From JAXHLG01 sp964505305 (GTDB lineage: Bacteria; Patescibacteriota; Minisyncoccia; Moranbacterales; DUUL01): a DNA stretch of 15,073 bases. Every line of letters begins with the position of its first letter. Positions within the stretch are counted from its first letter, which is position 1. The notes beneath the pieces were generated by a model. That model saw only the letters and a program-made list of their open reading frames with translations. It was not told the DNA's origin and searched no databases. A program made the translations under genes and the position numbers. The stretch covers positions 1 to 15,073 of the forward strand of contig CAZDHE010000021.1 of assembly GCA_964505305.1 (NCBI GenBank), in the 5' to 3' direction. Below, in pieces: positions 1 through 6,369 of this stretch.

Positions 1-51
1 TTTTCTTTAATTCTTATTATATAATATTTCCGGGTATGTTTCTATAATAGG
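1..51. repeat. Left 51-bp inverted terminal repeat
   Basis: Bases 1-51 are the exact reverse complement of 15019-15069; the match stops at 52 against 15018. The copy contains a 12-bp palindrome at 15-26 and the core CCGGGTATGTTTCTATAATAG. No third copy was seen inside the window. It abuts an inverted half-unit of the dispersed hairpin family (about 51-70). It could be the edge of a longer repeat lying outside the window, the end of a mobile or linear element, or a shared assembly-graph overlap. Confidence 0.9.
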
Positions 52-88
52 AGGGCTAGAGAGGATTTATGGATCCTCAACTATGTAT

Positions 89-257
89 AAATCCCCCTCG
101 GTCCCCCTTTAGGAAAGGGGGAGGTTAAAAATGTAAACCTCCCTTAATCCCTCTTTGAGAAAGAGGGAAATTGAAAGTGTAAATCCCCCTCAATCCCCCT
201 TTAAGAAAGGGGGAGGTTTAAGGTGTAAATCTCCCTCGTTCCCTCTTTTAAGGCGGG
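89..257. repeat. Hairpin repeat cluster 1, tandem with a 46-bp period
   Basis: Four units begin with AAATC or AAACC at 89, 135, 181 and 227, exactly 46 bp apart; the fourth is degenerate at its end. In each of the first three an 8-bp stem encloses a 3-nt loop, for example 103-110 with 114-121 around 111-113. Unit 2 has CCCTCTTT paired with AAAGAGGG where units 1 and 3 have CCCCCTTT paired with AAAGGGGG, so both sides of the stem changed together. Each full unit ends in TGT. The cluster lies just past the stop codon of the hydrolase gene on the minus strand and could fold in its 3' untranslated RNA. No gene was found in 52-257. Confidence 0.85.
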
Positions 258-3011
258 TTAAAATCTACCCTCTTCCTTTCTCCCTACTGTCCAAGTCAGG
301 GTTAAAGCCGTTGCTCCGGCAAAGATCATTCCGGCGATAACTAGGGGATTGTTTTGAGTAGATTGACCTTTGACGGCGGGGGTTTTATTTTCTTCTTGCG
401 TGTTTTCAATTACTGAGGAGTTCGTTGTATTTTTTTCTTCATCTTCACTTTGATTTCCGATGAGTGATGGCTGATGGCTGCCCTCATCTTCTTTATCAAT
501 GCCGGACTCTTCACCGCCCTCACGTTGGTCTTTGACCTCCGAAGATAGATGACTATCATCTTCATCTTCATTCTCATCTTTTTCTTCATCTTCATCTTCT
601 TTATCGCTGTCAGAGTTTTCATTATCCCCATCTTGATCGCCGGTGGCTGATGGCTGATTACTGTCTTCATCATTTCCATCTTCTTCCCCACTCTCTTCTT
701 CATCCTCATTCTGCTCCCCGATAATTAACGACTGATCCTCCTCTTCATCTTCTTCGTTTTCCACGCTTTCACCGCTGCCTATCTTGACCCCATCGTCTTC
801 ATCATCTTCATCATCACTCTCCGGGCTTTCTTCGTTCTCTTTTTCTTCTTCGTCTTCATCCTCTTCCTTCTCTTGTCCTTCATCTTCTTCTTGAGAATCC
901 TGAACATTTACTGAAAAATTTTCCGTTTCTCCGGAGGAGGCTTCTCCTTCTATGGTCTGGATAACTTCTTCTCCGGCTTCTTCTTCATTCTCTTTGTCAA
1001 AAGCCGCCACTTCCACCGTGTATTCTCCCTCTCCGGTGCCTTGAGTCTTAATTTGGTATTCCCCTTCTTCATAGTTGGGAATGGTAATAAATTCCTCTTC
1101 CGTATCAGAGCCGGAATAATAAGCCAAATCGATCTCATTCACCACATCCCCGGAATCAAAATCCTTACCGATTTTCTCCCCGGAAGGAGAAACAACCTGG
1201 ATATCGATGGGAGAGTAGACGGAAATAAATATCATATTCTCAATTATATTATCTTCTATGCTATCACTCGGTCTCTCTCCCGTTAATATTTCTATAACCT
1301 CCTTTTGCGATTTAGTCGGCAAATTATTATGAGAAGCATTCATCTCATAGGTATAAGTGGAATATCTGTCAAAATATTTAGCCGAATTAAGCGGGACTGT
1401 TTGGTCGCCTTGACTATACAGAAAACCTCTATCACCAATCAACAATTCATAACCATGAGGATAACCATGCTTCCAGTGTTTCCCCATATCAGCATCAATA
1501 ACCTCAAAACCACTGGTGGTGGAATTTTCACCTTTTTTCCCAACTATATTGGTAGCCTCAAGAAAATGATAAGTAATCGGTGTTTGACCGTCTTCCTCAC
1601 CCTTCAAATCTTCCAAAAATTTATTACGAGGGTAATTTTGCGGATAAACCTTTGGTTTATTATTATTTTTACTCCATAAATATTCATAGATCGGCAAAAG
1701 TTCCCGAATAGACTCAACTGGTCGATTGCGAATATAATCAAAAAGATTTTTATATCCAAATTCTTTAGTTTTTTGCTGAAGAATTTTTTCAAATACTTGA
1801 GTGGCTAATTTTTTTGGCTCTATTGAAAGATCACCGGCCTCCCAACGAGGATAAGCTTCTGGCGAACCCAAATGAGGTGTCCCCATAGTTATTACTTGAT
1901 CCACGTCCTCCGAGTAATCTTCGGCCTGAATATAATGCCGAGCAATCAAGCCTCCCATAGAATGAGCCACCAGATCCACTTTTGGCATTGCCGTTTGATT
2001 TTTAACTTCTTCAATTTTTTGCTTTAATTTTTCAGCGCTAATTTTATTGCTCTTTTCCCAATCATAAGGAAAAGTAAATAAATTGACACCTCTGGTATAT
2101 CCTCCATTTTCAAGTAACGCCTCCACCAAGTTATCGTAAGTATGAAGCATCGGGTCTAATCTCAACTCACCACCCTTTTCCTTGGCAAAAGAACCCATAA
2201 TTCCCGGGATTACAATCACGGGATCCTTGAAATCGCTAACGGCTTTCTTATGCTTTTTGTCTATTTCCCCCCAGGTGTTGTCTCTTGACCAATGGTTATA
2301 TCTGGCATCCAAAGTTTTATTTAAATTAATATTAACCACTGAGTATTTTTGATTGCGATAAAAAGAGGAACGGTTAATAAAAGAATGCTTCTTGTCAAAA
2401 TCGCCGGCAATAACAGCCGTATGATTGTCATAAAAATCACAATCTTCAATCTGAACAAAAGCGTTGCCGGAAGTATTAATAGCTCCTCTTGTCGCCTTTG
2501 AAAATTCTTCTCTCTCCTCATCTTCGGCAAAAGCTTTTTTCCCTATTAATGCTTGAACCAAATCTTCATCACTCTCGCTTTTTATTTCATATCCTCCGCC
2601 GGAAACTTCTCCATTTTCCAGCCATATACCTCCCGAATAATCTTTGCCATCCTCCGCCGTTCCGTTGGATATGTTTATTGAATATCTGGCATTTTTGTTT
2701 TCGGCTTCAAATATAATTGGCTCTTTCTCCGTTCCAAGAGCTTCCATAAAACCTCCTTCTATTTCCAAAGAAGATTTATCTTTGAAAACCAATTTTGTGC
2801 CTTTTTGCAATTCCAAATAGCTTCGAGCGGTCAAAACATGCTTGCCTTCAATAACTTTTTCCCCACTCCATGAAGTGTGCGTCTCATTTATCTTGGTAAC
2901 CTTTAATTCCCCCTTCCCGGAAAAACAAACAAGAGGAACCAAAACCAATAAAAACAGTAAAAACAATAATTTCTTTTCCCTCCAAAGCAAGTTATTTCTT
3001 CCTTTGGACAT
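258..3011 (-). CDS. Surface-anchored LCAT/lipase-like alpha/beta hydrolase with beta-helix and acidic stalk
   Basis: A 917-residue protein. Residues about 12-31 are a hydrophobic signal peptide. About 55-245 look like a right-handed beta-helix: GT-x-x-x-PI-F turns and an ARYNHWS motif. From 265 (VIVIPGIMGS) runs an alpha/beta hydrolase of LCAT/PGAP1-like type. Its visible triad is Ser351 in AHSMGG, Asp536 in GDQTVP and His561 in ASHNN. About 593-690 look like a beta-sandwich; about 690-865 is an Asp/Glu-rich linker; 888-910 is a membrane helix followed by basic residues. No LPXTG motif precedes it. By family it should cleave or transfer acyl esters outside the membrane; the substrate is unknown. 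The ATG at 3011 overlaps the upstream gene by 20 nt. A TTG at 2990, one base past that gene's stop with AAAGGAAG upstream, is a good alternative start that keeps the signal peptide. Confidence 0.88.
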   Translation of the reverse strand: MSKGRNNLLWREKKLLFLLFLLVLVPLVCFSGKGELKVTKINETHTSWSGEKVIEGKHVLTARSYLELQKGTKLVFKDKSSLEIEGGFMEALGTEKEPIIFEAENKNARYSINISNGTAEDGKDYSGGIWLENGEVSGGGYEIKSESDEDLVQALIGKKAFAEDEEREEFSKATRGAINTSGNAFVQIEDCDFYDNHTAVIAGDFDKKHSFINRSSFYRNQKYSVVNINLNKTLDARYNHWSRDNTWGEIDKKHKKAVSDFKDPVIVIPGIMGSFAKEKGGELRLDPMLHTYDNLVEALLENGGYTRGVNLFTFPYDWEKSNKISAEKLKQKIEEVKNQTAMPKVDLVAHSMGGLIARHYIQAEDYSEDVDQVITMGTPHLGSPEAYPRWEAGDLSIEPKKLATQVFEKILQQKTKEFGYKNLFDYIRNRPVESIRELLPIYEYLWSKNNNKPKVYPQNYPRNKFLEDLKGEEDGQTPITYHFLEATNIVGKKGENSTTSGFEVIDADMGKHWKHGYPHGYELLIGDRGFLYSQGDQTVPLNSAKYFDRYSTYTYEMNASHNNLPTKSQKEVIEILTGERPSDSIEDNIIENMIFISVYSPIDIQVVSPSGEKIGKDFDSGDVVNEIDLAYYSGSDTEEEFITIPNYEEGEYQIKTQGTGEGEYTVEVAAFDKENEEEAGEEVIQTIEGEASSGETENFSVNVQDSQEEDEGQEKEEDEDEEEKENEESPESDDEDDEDDGVKIGSGESVENEEDEEEDQSLIIGEQNEDEEESGEEDGNDEDSNQPSATGDQDGDNENSDSDKEDEDEEKDENEDEDDSHLSSEVKDQREGGEESGIDKEDEGSHQPSLIGNQSEDEEKNTTNSSVIENTQEENKTPAVKGQSTQNNPLVIAGMIFAGATALTLTWTVGRKEEGRF

Positions 3012-3273
3012 AATAAATAATTAAGAAAATGTTAATGATGGGCCAAAAGTACAAAACAAAATAAGCAAACCAAGTAATATTATACATAATAAAAAATCTT
3101 GAGCTTACATTCACCAAGAAAGATAGATTTGCCAAAACGGAAAAAGTTACCAAAGCGGGAATCCACTTCTTTTTCCTTGCCAATACTATCAAAGAAACAA
3201 AAGCAGAAACCCCTAATAAAAATAAGGAAATTTTTAAATCCAAGATAGGACTTCCCCAAAACAAAGCTCCCAT
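2992..3273 (-). CDS. Small multi-spanning membrane protein, duplicate copy B
   Basis: A 93-residue hydrophobic protein with about three membrane helices: roughly residues 12-31, 38-58 and 66-90. A basic KKK segment lies between the first two, and the C-terminus YYVQRKK is basic. It is a close paralogue of the next gene upstream (3346-3663), sharing MGALFWGSP, the LKISLFLL helix and the WPIINIFLIIYYVQRK end. Its stop lies inside the start region of the hydrolase gene, so the two are probably translationally coupled. I do not recognise a family and assign no function; the position suggests a partner of the surface hydrolase. The ATG is chosen because it and the leader before it are conserved in both copies, although AAAAAGGT sits almost directly against it. 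Confidence 0.72.
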   Translation of the reverse strand: MGALFWGSPILDLKISLFLLGVSAFVSLIVLARKKKWIPALVTFSVLANLSFLVNVSSRFFIMYNITWFAYFVLYFWPIINIFLIIYYVQRKK

Positions 3274-3709
3274 ACCTTTTTCTTAATTCTTAAAACATCT
3301 ACACACAAATTAACACAAATCATTATCCACAAGCAAAAATTTAAATCAGATCTTCTTTGCAGTCGCCCTATTGTTTGTTTTTTTATCCTTCCTTTGGACA
3401 TAATAAATAATTAAGAAAATGTTAATGATAGGCCAAGCTAAAAAGTTAAAATAGGAAAACCAAATAAGATCATAAGCAACAAACATAAAAGAACCAAAAT
3501 TCACCAAAAAAGACAAATTAGCTAAAATAGAAAAAGTTATTAAAGCGGGGACCCATTTCTTTTTCTTTGCTAACACTATCAAGGAAATAAAAACTGAAAC
3601 TGCTAGTAAAAACAAAGAAATTTTCAAATCCAAACTCGGACTTCCCCAAAACAAAGCTCCCATACCTTTTTCTTAATTCTTAAAACATCTACCCACAAAT
3701 TAACACAAC
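3001..3709. repeat. Tandem duplication with a 390-bp period
   Basis: Segment 3001-3319 is repeated at 3391-3709. Both contain a small membrane protein gene. The roughly 48 bases before each start codon (3271-3319 and 3661-3709) differ at about one position, whereas the coding regions have diverged visibly, mostly at synonymous or conservative sites. The base string at the end of copy B that supplies the hydrolase ATG is also present at the end of copy A. Confidence 0.9.
3346..3663 (-). CDS. Small multi-spanning membrane protein, duplicate copy A
   Basis: A 105-residue paralogue of the gene at 2992-3273, in the same orientation and exactly 390 bp away. The differences are largely conservative (I/V, R/K, G/A), which fits selection for a membrane protein rather than a decaying copy. 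About three helices are predicted, and the tail ends in a basic extension (DKKTNNRATAKKI) absent from copy B. It is the first gene of the probable three-gene unit running to the hydrolase. No family recognised and no function claimed. Confidence 0.72.
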   Translation of the reverse strand: MGALFWGSPSLDLKISLFLLAVSVFISLIVLAKKKKWVPALITFSILANLSFLVNFGSFMFVAYDLIWFSYFNFLAWPIINIFLIIYYVQRKDKKTNNRATAKKI

Positions 3710-3733
3710 TTTTCCGATTTATGCAAAGGTTTA

Positions 3734-3761
3734 TTGATTTTAAATTTTATGCTATTATATT
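3734..3761 (+). promoter_or_regulatory. Candidate promoter reading into hairpin cluster 2 and the SpoIID-like gene
   Basis: TTGATT (3734-3739), a 16-nt spacer, then TATATT (3756-3761). Transcription from here would cross the whole hairpin cluster before reaching the ATG at 4161. The same bases read on the minus strand give TATAAT (3759-3754), but its -35 position is poor. The region is AT-rich, so chance matches are likely. Confidence 0.3.
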
Positions 3762-3839
3762 GGTGTGAATATTTCTCCTGGAATCTGCGGGATTAAAATC
3801 GGAAGATCCTCCCTAACTCCCTTTAAAAAGGGGAAAATT

Positions 3840-3914
3840 AAATCCCTCCTAACCTCCCTTTGATAAAGGGAGGGACTGCTTCCCCCTTTGAAAAAGGGGG
3901 ATTGAGGGGGATTT
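3840..3914. repeat. 75-bp double-hairpin module, copy 1
   Basis: Starts AAATCCCTCC and ends GAGGGGGATTT. It holds hairpin 1 (CCTCCCTTT-GAT-AAAGGGAGG) and hairpin 2 (CCCCCTTT-GAA-AAAGGGGG). The ends are imperfect inverted repeats, so the whole module can also fold on itself. Hairpin 2 has C/G where copies 2 and 3 have T/A at the same paired position. Confidence 0.85.
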
Positions 3915-4018
3915 CTATCTTAAACTTCCCTCTTTTTTAAAGAGGGACTGAGGGAGATTTATAGAAAGAGGATGATCTATAAATCCTCTCTGACTCTCCC
4001 TTGAAAAAGAAGAAAATT

Positions 4019-4093
4019 AAATCCCTCCTGACCTCCCTTTGATAAAGGGAGGGATCGCCTCCCTCTTTCTCAAAGAGGGACTGAGGGAGATTT
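4019..4093. repeat. 75-bp double-hairpin module, copy 2
   Basis: The same length and layout as copy 1. Hairpin 1 is CCTCCCTTT-GAT-AAAGGGAGG, and hairpin 2 is CCCTCTTT-CTC-AAAGAGGG. Ends are AAATCCCTCC and GAGGGAGATTT. Confidence 0.85.
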
Positions 4094-4128
4094 ATACCCT
4101 TTATTTTAAAAGAGGGATTAAGGGAGAT

Positions 4129-4156
4129 TTGTAAAAAATAAACCCAATCTTATACA
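4129..4156 (+). promoter_or_regulatory. Weak candidate promoter directly before the SpoIID-like gene
   Basis: TTGTAA (4129-4134), a 16-nt spacer and TATACA (4151-4156). The -10 ends 4 nt before the ATG at 4161, so a transcript would start at or slightly inside the start codon. That makes it doubtful unless translation is leaderless or begins later. Confidence 0.2.
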
Positions 4157-4160
4157 AATA

Positions 4161-5744
4161 ATGAAGGTAATTAAAAACATAGCAAAGATAGTCGGGGTTT
4201 TTTTATTTTTTAGCTTTTGCCATTGCGCTCAAGCATCGGACACTGTTGACGTACATCGGTTTTGGAGCGAAAAATACCGAGCGCATTTTTACACTGCTTC
4301 TGAATCAGAAAAAGAAGAAGTTGTCGAAAAGTACCCGGATAATGTTTGGAGGTATGAGGGAGTGGGCTATAAGGCTTACAACAAAAAAGCAGACGGGCTA
4401 AAACCTGTATATCGATTTTGGAGCGATGAATACCGAGCGCATTTTTACACTGCTTCGAAAAACGAGAAAGAAAAGGTTATTGATGAGCATCCCGAAAAGG
4501 TTTGGAAGTATGAAGGAATAGCCTGGTACACCGAACCTGAAAACAAAGAATCTTTAAATCCGGTTTATCGGTTTTGGAGCGAAAAATACCGAGCGCACTT
4601 TTACACCTTCAATCCAAATGAAAAAAGATGTATTATTGAAACTTACGACAAAAAAACTTGGCGATATGAAGGAGTGGCCTATTATACCCCCGGAAACGCT
4701 CCCGAAGAAGACCCTAACTTGGTCTGCGATAACGGCAACGGTCCAAGAATGCTTGTCGGTCTCTGGGAATATTCCAGAAGCGATTTAAAAGAAACGCCTT
4801 TTAAAATAAAAGCTAACAATGACTACCAAATTAAAAATTCCGACGGGAAAGTGATTGCTCAAATCTCAGCAGACACCATCACCAGAGTAACTTATGCCTC
4901 CGATGGAAGATTAAAGGTAACAGAACCAATAAAAGAAACCTTAGTGGGACCTGAGGTGACTTTTGAGGCCAAGGAGGGCAATAAAAATCTAAATATGATT
5001 TTCGACGTTTATAGACCCGATTCGCCTTATGATCAATACAGAGGAAATATTAAACTTAATTATACGGAGTACACTCAGGATGAAAATTCAAAGAAGAGAA
5101 TTTGGGTGATTAATATGGTTCCTTTGGAACAATATGTATGGGGCATGGGAGAAATCACCGGCACGGGACCCATGGAATACAACAAACTGATGACCACCCT
5201 TTTCCGCACTTACGGTTATTGGAAAATTCAACACAGTACCCAACACCTGAATAAAGGCTTTATCGTGGACGCTACTCCCGGAAATCAGCTCTATTATGGA
5301 TATGATTATGAAAAAGAGTATACCCGTATTCGAGAAGCCGCCAAAAGCACTCGAGGAAAAATTGTTAAATATGATGGAGACGTTGCTTTAACGCCTTACA
5401 GCTCTTGGACGGATGGTGAAACCAGAAGCTTTGAGGAAAGATGGGATTCTGATGATTACCCTTGGTGCCAATCCGTCAAAGATCCCTACGGAAAACATCC
5501 TGTTTTAAATCACGATCAACTTTATTATGGATGTTGTCCTAAAAATGATTATACATGTCAAGAAAAATATCCCTCAAGAATGACAAACTGCCCTAGTGGC
5601 TATGAATATTATAGGGGCGGCAACCACATGGTCGGAGTTTCTGCCCACGGCGCTCTCGAACTGGCCGGAGATGACCACGACTGGAACTGGAAGAAGATTT
5701 TGAACTATTATTATGACGGGGTTGATATAAAAGGGGAATATTGA
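4161..5744 (+). CDS. Secreted protein with three DUF5648 repeats and a SpoIID-like domain
   Basis: A 527-residue protein. A signal peptide covers about 1-25, with likely cleavage after AQA. Three repeats start at Val31, Val83 and Val135, exactly 52 residues apart, each with V-x-RFWS-x-x-YRAHFYT and WRYEG-type motifs, as in DUF5648. From about 200 the protein resembles SpoIID/LytB: PLEQYVWGMGEI (Glu331 matches the position of the SpoIID catalytic Glu), a TRG-x-IVKYDG segment near 395, and NHMVGVSAHGA from 488 in place of the usual GHGVGMSQYGA. SpoIID enzymes cleave the glycan strands of peptidoglycan stripped of peptides; here a wall-remodelling role is inference. A cysteine-containing insert (CPKNDYTC and NCP) lies before the last motif. 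Its 5' region is the hairpin cluster, and no Shine-Dalgarno is visible. Confidence 0.85.
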   Translation: MKVIKNIAKIVGVFLFFSFCHCAQASDTVDVHRFWSEKYRAHFYTASESEKEEVVEKYPDNVWRYEGVGYKAYNKKADGLKPVYRFWSDEYRAHFYTASKNEKEKVIDEHPEKVWKYEGIAWYTEPENKESLNPVYRFWSEKYRAHFYTFNPNEKRCIIETYDKKTWRYEGVAYYTPGNAPEEDPNLVCDNGNGPRMLVGLWEYSRSDLKETPFKIKANNDYQIKNSDGKVIAQISADTITRVTYASDGRLKVTEPIKETLVGPEVTFEAKEGNKNLNMIFDVYRPDSPYDQYRGNIKLNYTEYTQDENSKKRIWVINMVPLEQYVWGMGEITGTGPMEYNKLMTTLFRTYGYWKIQHSTQHLNKGFIVDATPGNQLYYGYDYEKEYTRIREAAKSTRGKIVKYDGDVALTPYSSWTDGETRSFEERWDSDDYPWCQSVKDPYGKHPVLNHDQLYYGCCPKNDYTCQEKYPSRMTNCPSGYEYYRGGNHMVGVSAHGALELAGDDHDWNWKKILNYYYDGVDIKGEY

Positions 5745-5753
5745 ACAGAGTGT

Positions 5754-5890
5754 GAGAGTGAAGGCAAGTAGAGAAAGTGAAGGCAAGTAAAGAAAGTAGA
5801 GAAAGTAGAGAAAGTAGAGAAAGTAGAGAAAGTAGAGAAAGTAGAGAAAGTAGGAGAGTGGAGTCAAGTGAAGAAAGTAAAAAGTAAATT
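5754..5890 (+). repeat. Purine-rich 5' arm with AGTAGAGAA tandem repeats
   Basis: Almost all purine on the plus strand. It contains six perfect copies of the 9-mer AGTAGAGAA (5795-5848), with variant units on both sides (5767-5775, 5786-5794 and 5849-5857). Bases 5761-5778 are the exact reverse complement of 6325-6342 beyond the next gene. It starts 10 nt after the stop of the SpoIID-like gene. Confidence 0.9.
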
Positions 5891-5896
5891 TAATTT

Positions 5897-6247
5897 ATGG
5901 CAAGGTTCCAAAAATTTGAAGATATAGAAGTTTGGAAAAAAGCTCGAATTTTTACAAATGAAATTTATGTTGTTTTTAAGAATAATAAAGACTTCTCTTT
6001 TAGAGATCAAATTCAAAAAGCTACTATTTCCATAGGCAATAATATTGCAGAAGGTTTTGAAAGGAAGGGAAATAAAGAATTTAAAAAGTTTTTGTTTATA
6101 GCAAAAGGCTCCAGCGGTGAGGTTCGATCCATGCTTTATTCTGCACTAGATTTAAATTACATAAACCAAGATGAATTTAAAGACTTATATAACGATTCTT
6201 TGGAGATATCAAAAATGCTTTCCGGCTTAATTAATTCACTAAGATAA
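5897..6247 (+). CDS. Four-helix-bundle protein (23S rRNA IVS / avd-like family)
   Basis: A 116-residue protein matching the family in length and motifs: F-x-x-IEVW near 7-13, then NEIY, RDQIQKATISIGNNIAEG at 36-53, EFKKFLFIAKGSSGE at 61-75, and a final helix to 114. The family includes proteins encoded in 23S rRNA intervening sequences and the accessory protein Avd of diversity-generating retroelements, where it forms a basic pentamer that binds nucleic acid. No reverse transcriptase or variable repeat is present, so an Avd role in a local retroelement is not supported. The ATG follows an AT-rich leader with no Shine-Dalgarno and lies directly after the purine-rich repeat arm. The function of stand-alone copies is not known to me. 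Confidence 0.88.
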   Translation: MARFQKFEDIEVWKKARIFTNEIYVVFKNNKDFSFRDQIQKATISIGNNIAEGFERKGNKEFKKFLFIAKGSSGEVRSMLYSALDLNYINQDEFKDLYNDSLEISKMLSGLINSLR

Positions 6248-6268
6248 TCAATTGGCTCTCCATTTTTT

Positions 6269-6358
6269 TGCCCACCCTCACTTTCACACTTACACCCGCT
6301 TCTCTACTTGCCCCTACTTTCCCTACTTTCTCTACTTGCCTTTACTTTCTTTACTTTT
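6269..6358 (+). repeat. Pyrimidine-rich 3' arm, inverted to the arm at 5754-5890
   Basis: Almost all pyrimidine on the plus strand, with repeated CTACTTTC and CTACTTGCC words. 6325-6342 is an 18-bp perfect inverted match to 5761-5778. Its end lies 11 nt before the ATG of the acidic protein gene, so it forms most of that gene's leader. Confidence 0.85.
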
Positions 6359-6369
6359 AACTAAAACCT

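Larger units (their letters stand above)
3806..4130. repeat. Hairpin repeat cluster 2
   Basis: This fills most of the 497-nt gap between the divergent genes at 3663 and 4161. About eight half-units are visible, starting near 3806, 3840, 3880, 3927, 3980, 4019, 4059 and 4098. Left-type halves begin AAATCC; right-type halves end GAGATTT or GGGATTT. Each has a pyrimidine stem of the CCTCCCTTT kind, a short loop and the complementary purine stem. Two pairs of halves form the 75-bp modules listed separately. No open frame of note was found. Confidence 0.85.
5754..6349 (+). other. Candidate stand-alone IVS-like element: stem arms around a four-helix-bundle gene
   Basis: In RNA, 5754-5779 can pair with 6324-6349 over 26 consecutive positions (23 Watson-Crick and 3 G-U by eye). 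The AGTAGAGAA units can also pair with TTCTCTACTT at 6300-6309. The loop holds the whole gene 5897-6247. Intervening sequences in 23S rRNA of Leptospira and Coxiella have this form: complementary ends, with a gene of this same protein family in the loop. Here it lies between two protein genes rather than in an rRNA. The element boundaries and any mobility are inference. Confidence 0.5.

Noticed and set aside
89..257. CRISPR-like array because of the regular 46-bp period
   Set aside because: The whole 46-bp unit is related from copy to copy, including the parts that would be spacers; there are no unique spacers of normal length and no cas genes.
155..340. Plus-strand open frame of 61 codons
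   Set aside because: It lies in the hairpin tandem array and then antisense to the end of the hydrolase gene; its composition (PPQSPFKKGG) is just the repeat translated.
2918..2990. Lipoprotein signal in the hydrolase (Cys after PLV)
   Set aside because: The residue before the Cys is Val, not Gly, Ala or Ser as in a lipobox, so an ordinary signal peptide is more likely.
3754..3782. Minus-strand promoter for the small membrane genes (TATAAT at 3759-3754)
   Set aside because: The -35 position reads TCCAGG, a poor match, and the -10 overlaps a plus-strand candidate in AT-rich DNA; left unassigned.
5574..5867. Minus-strand frame of 97 codons with FLYFLY repeats
   Set aside because: It is the antisense of the AGTAGAGAA array and of the end of the SpoIID-like gene; the periodic protein results from a 9-bp repeat.
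5897..6247. Avd accessory protein of a diversity-generating retroelement
   Set aside because: No reverse transcriptase, template repeat or variable repeat is present in the window.
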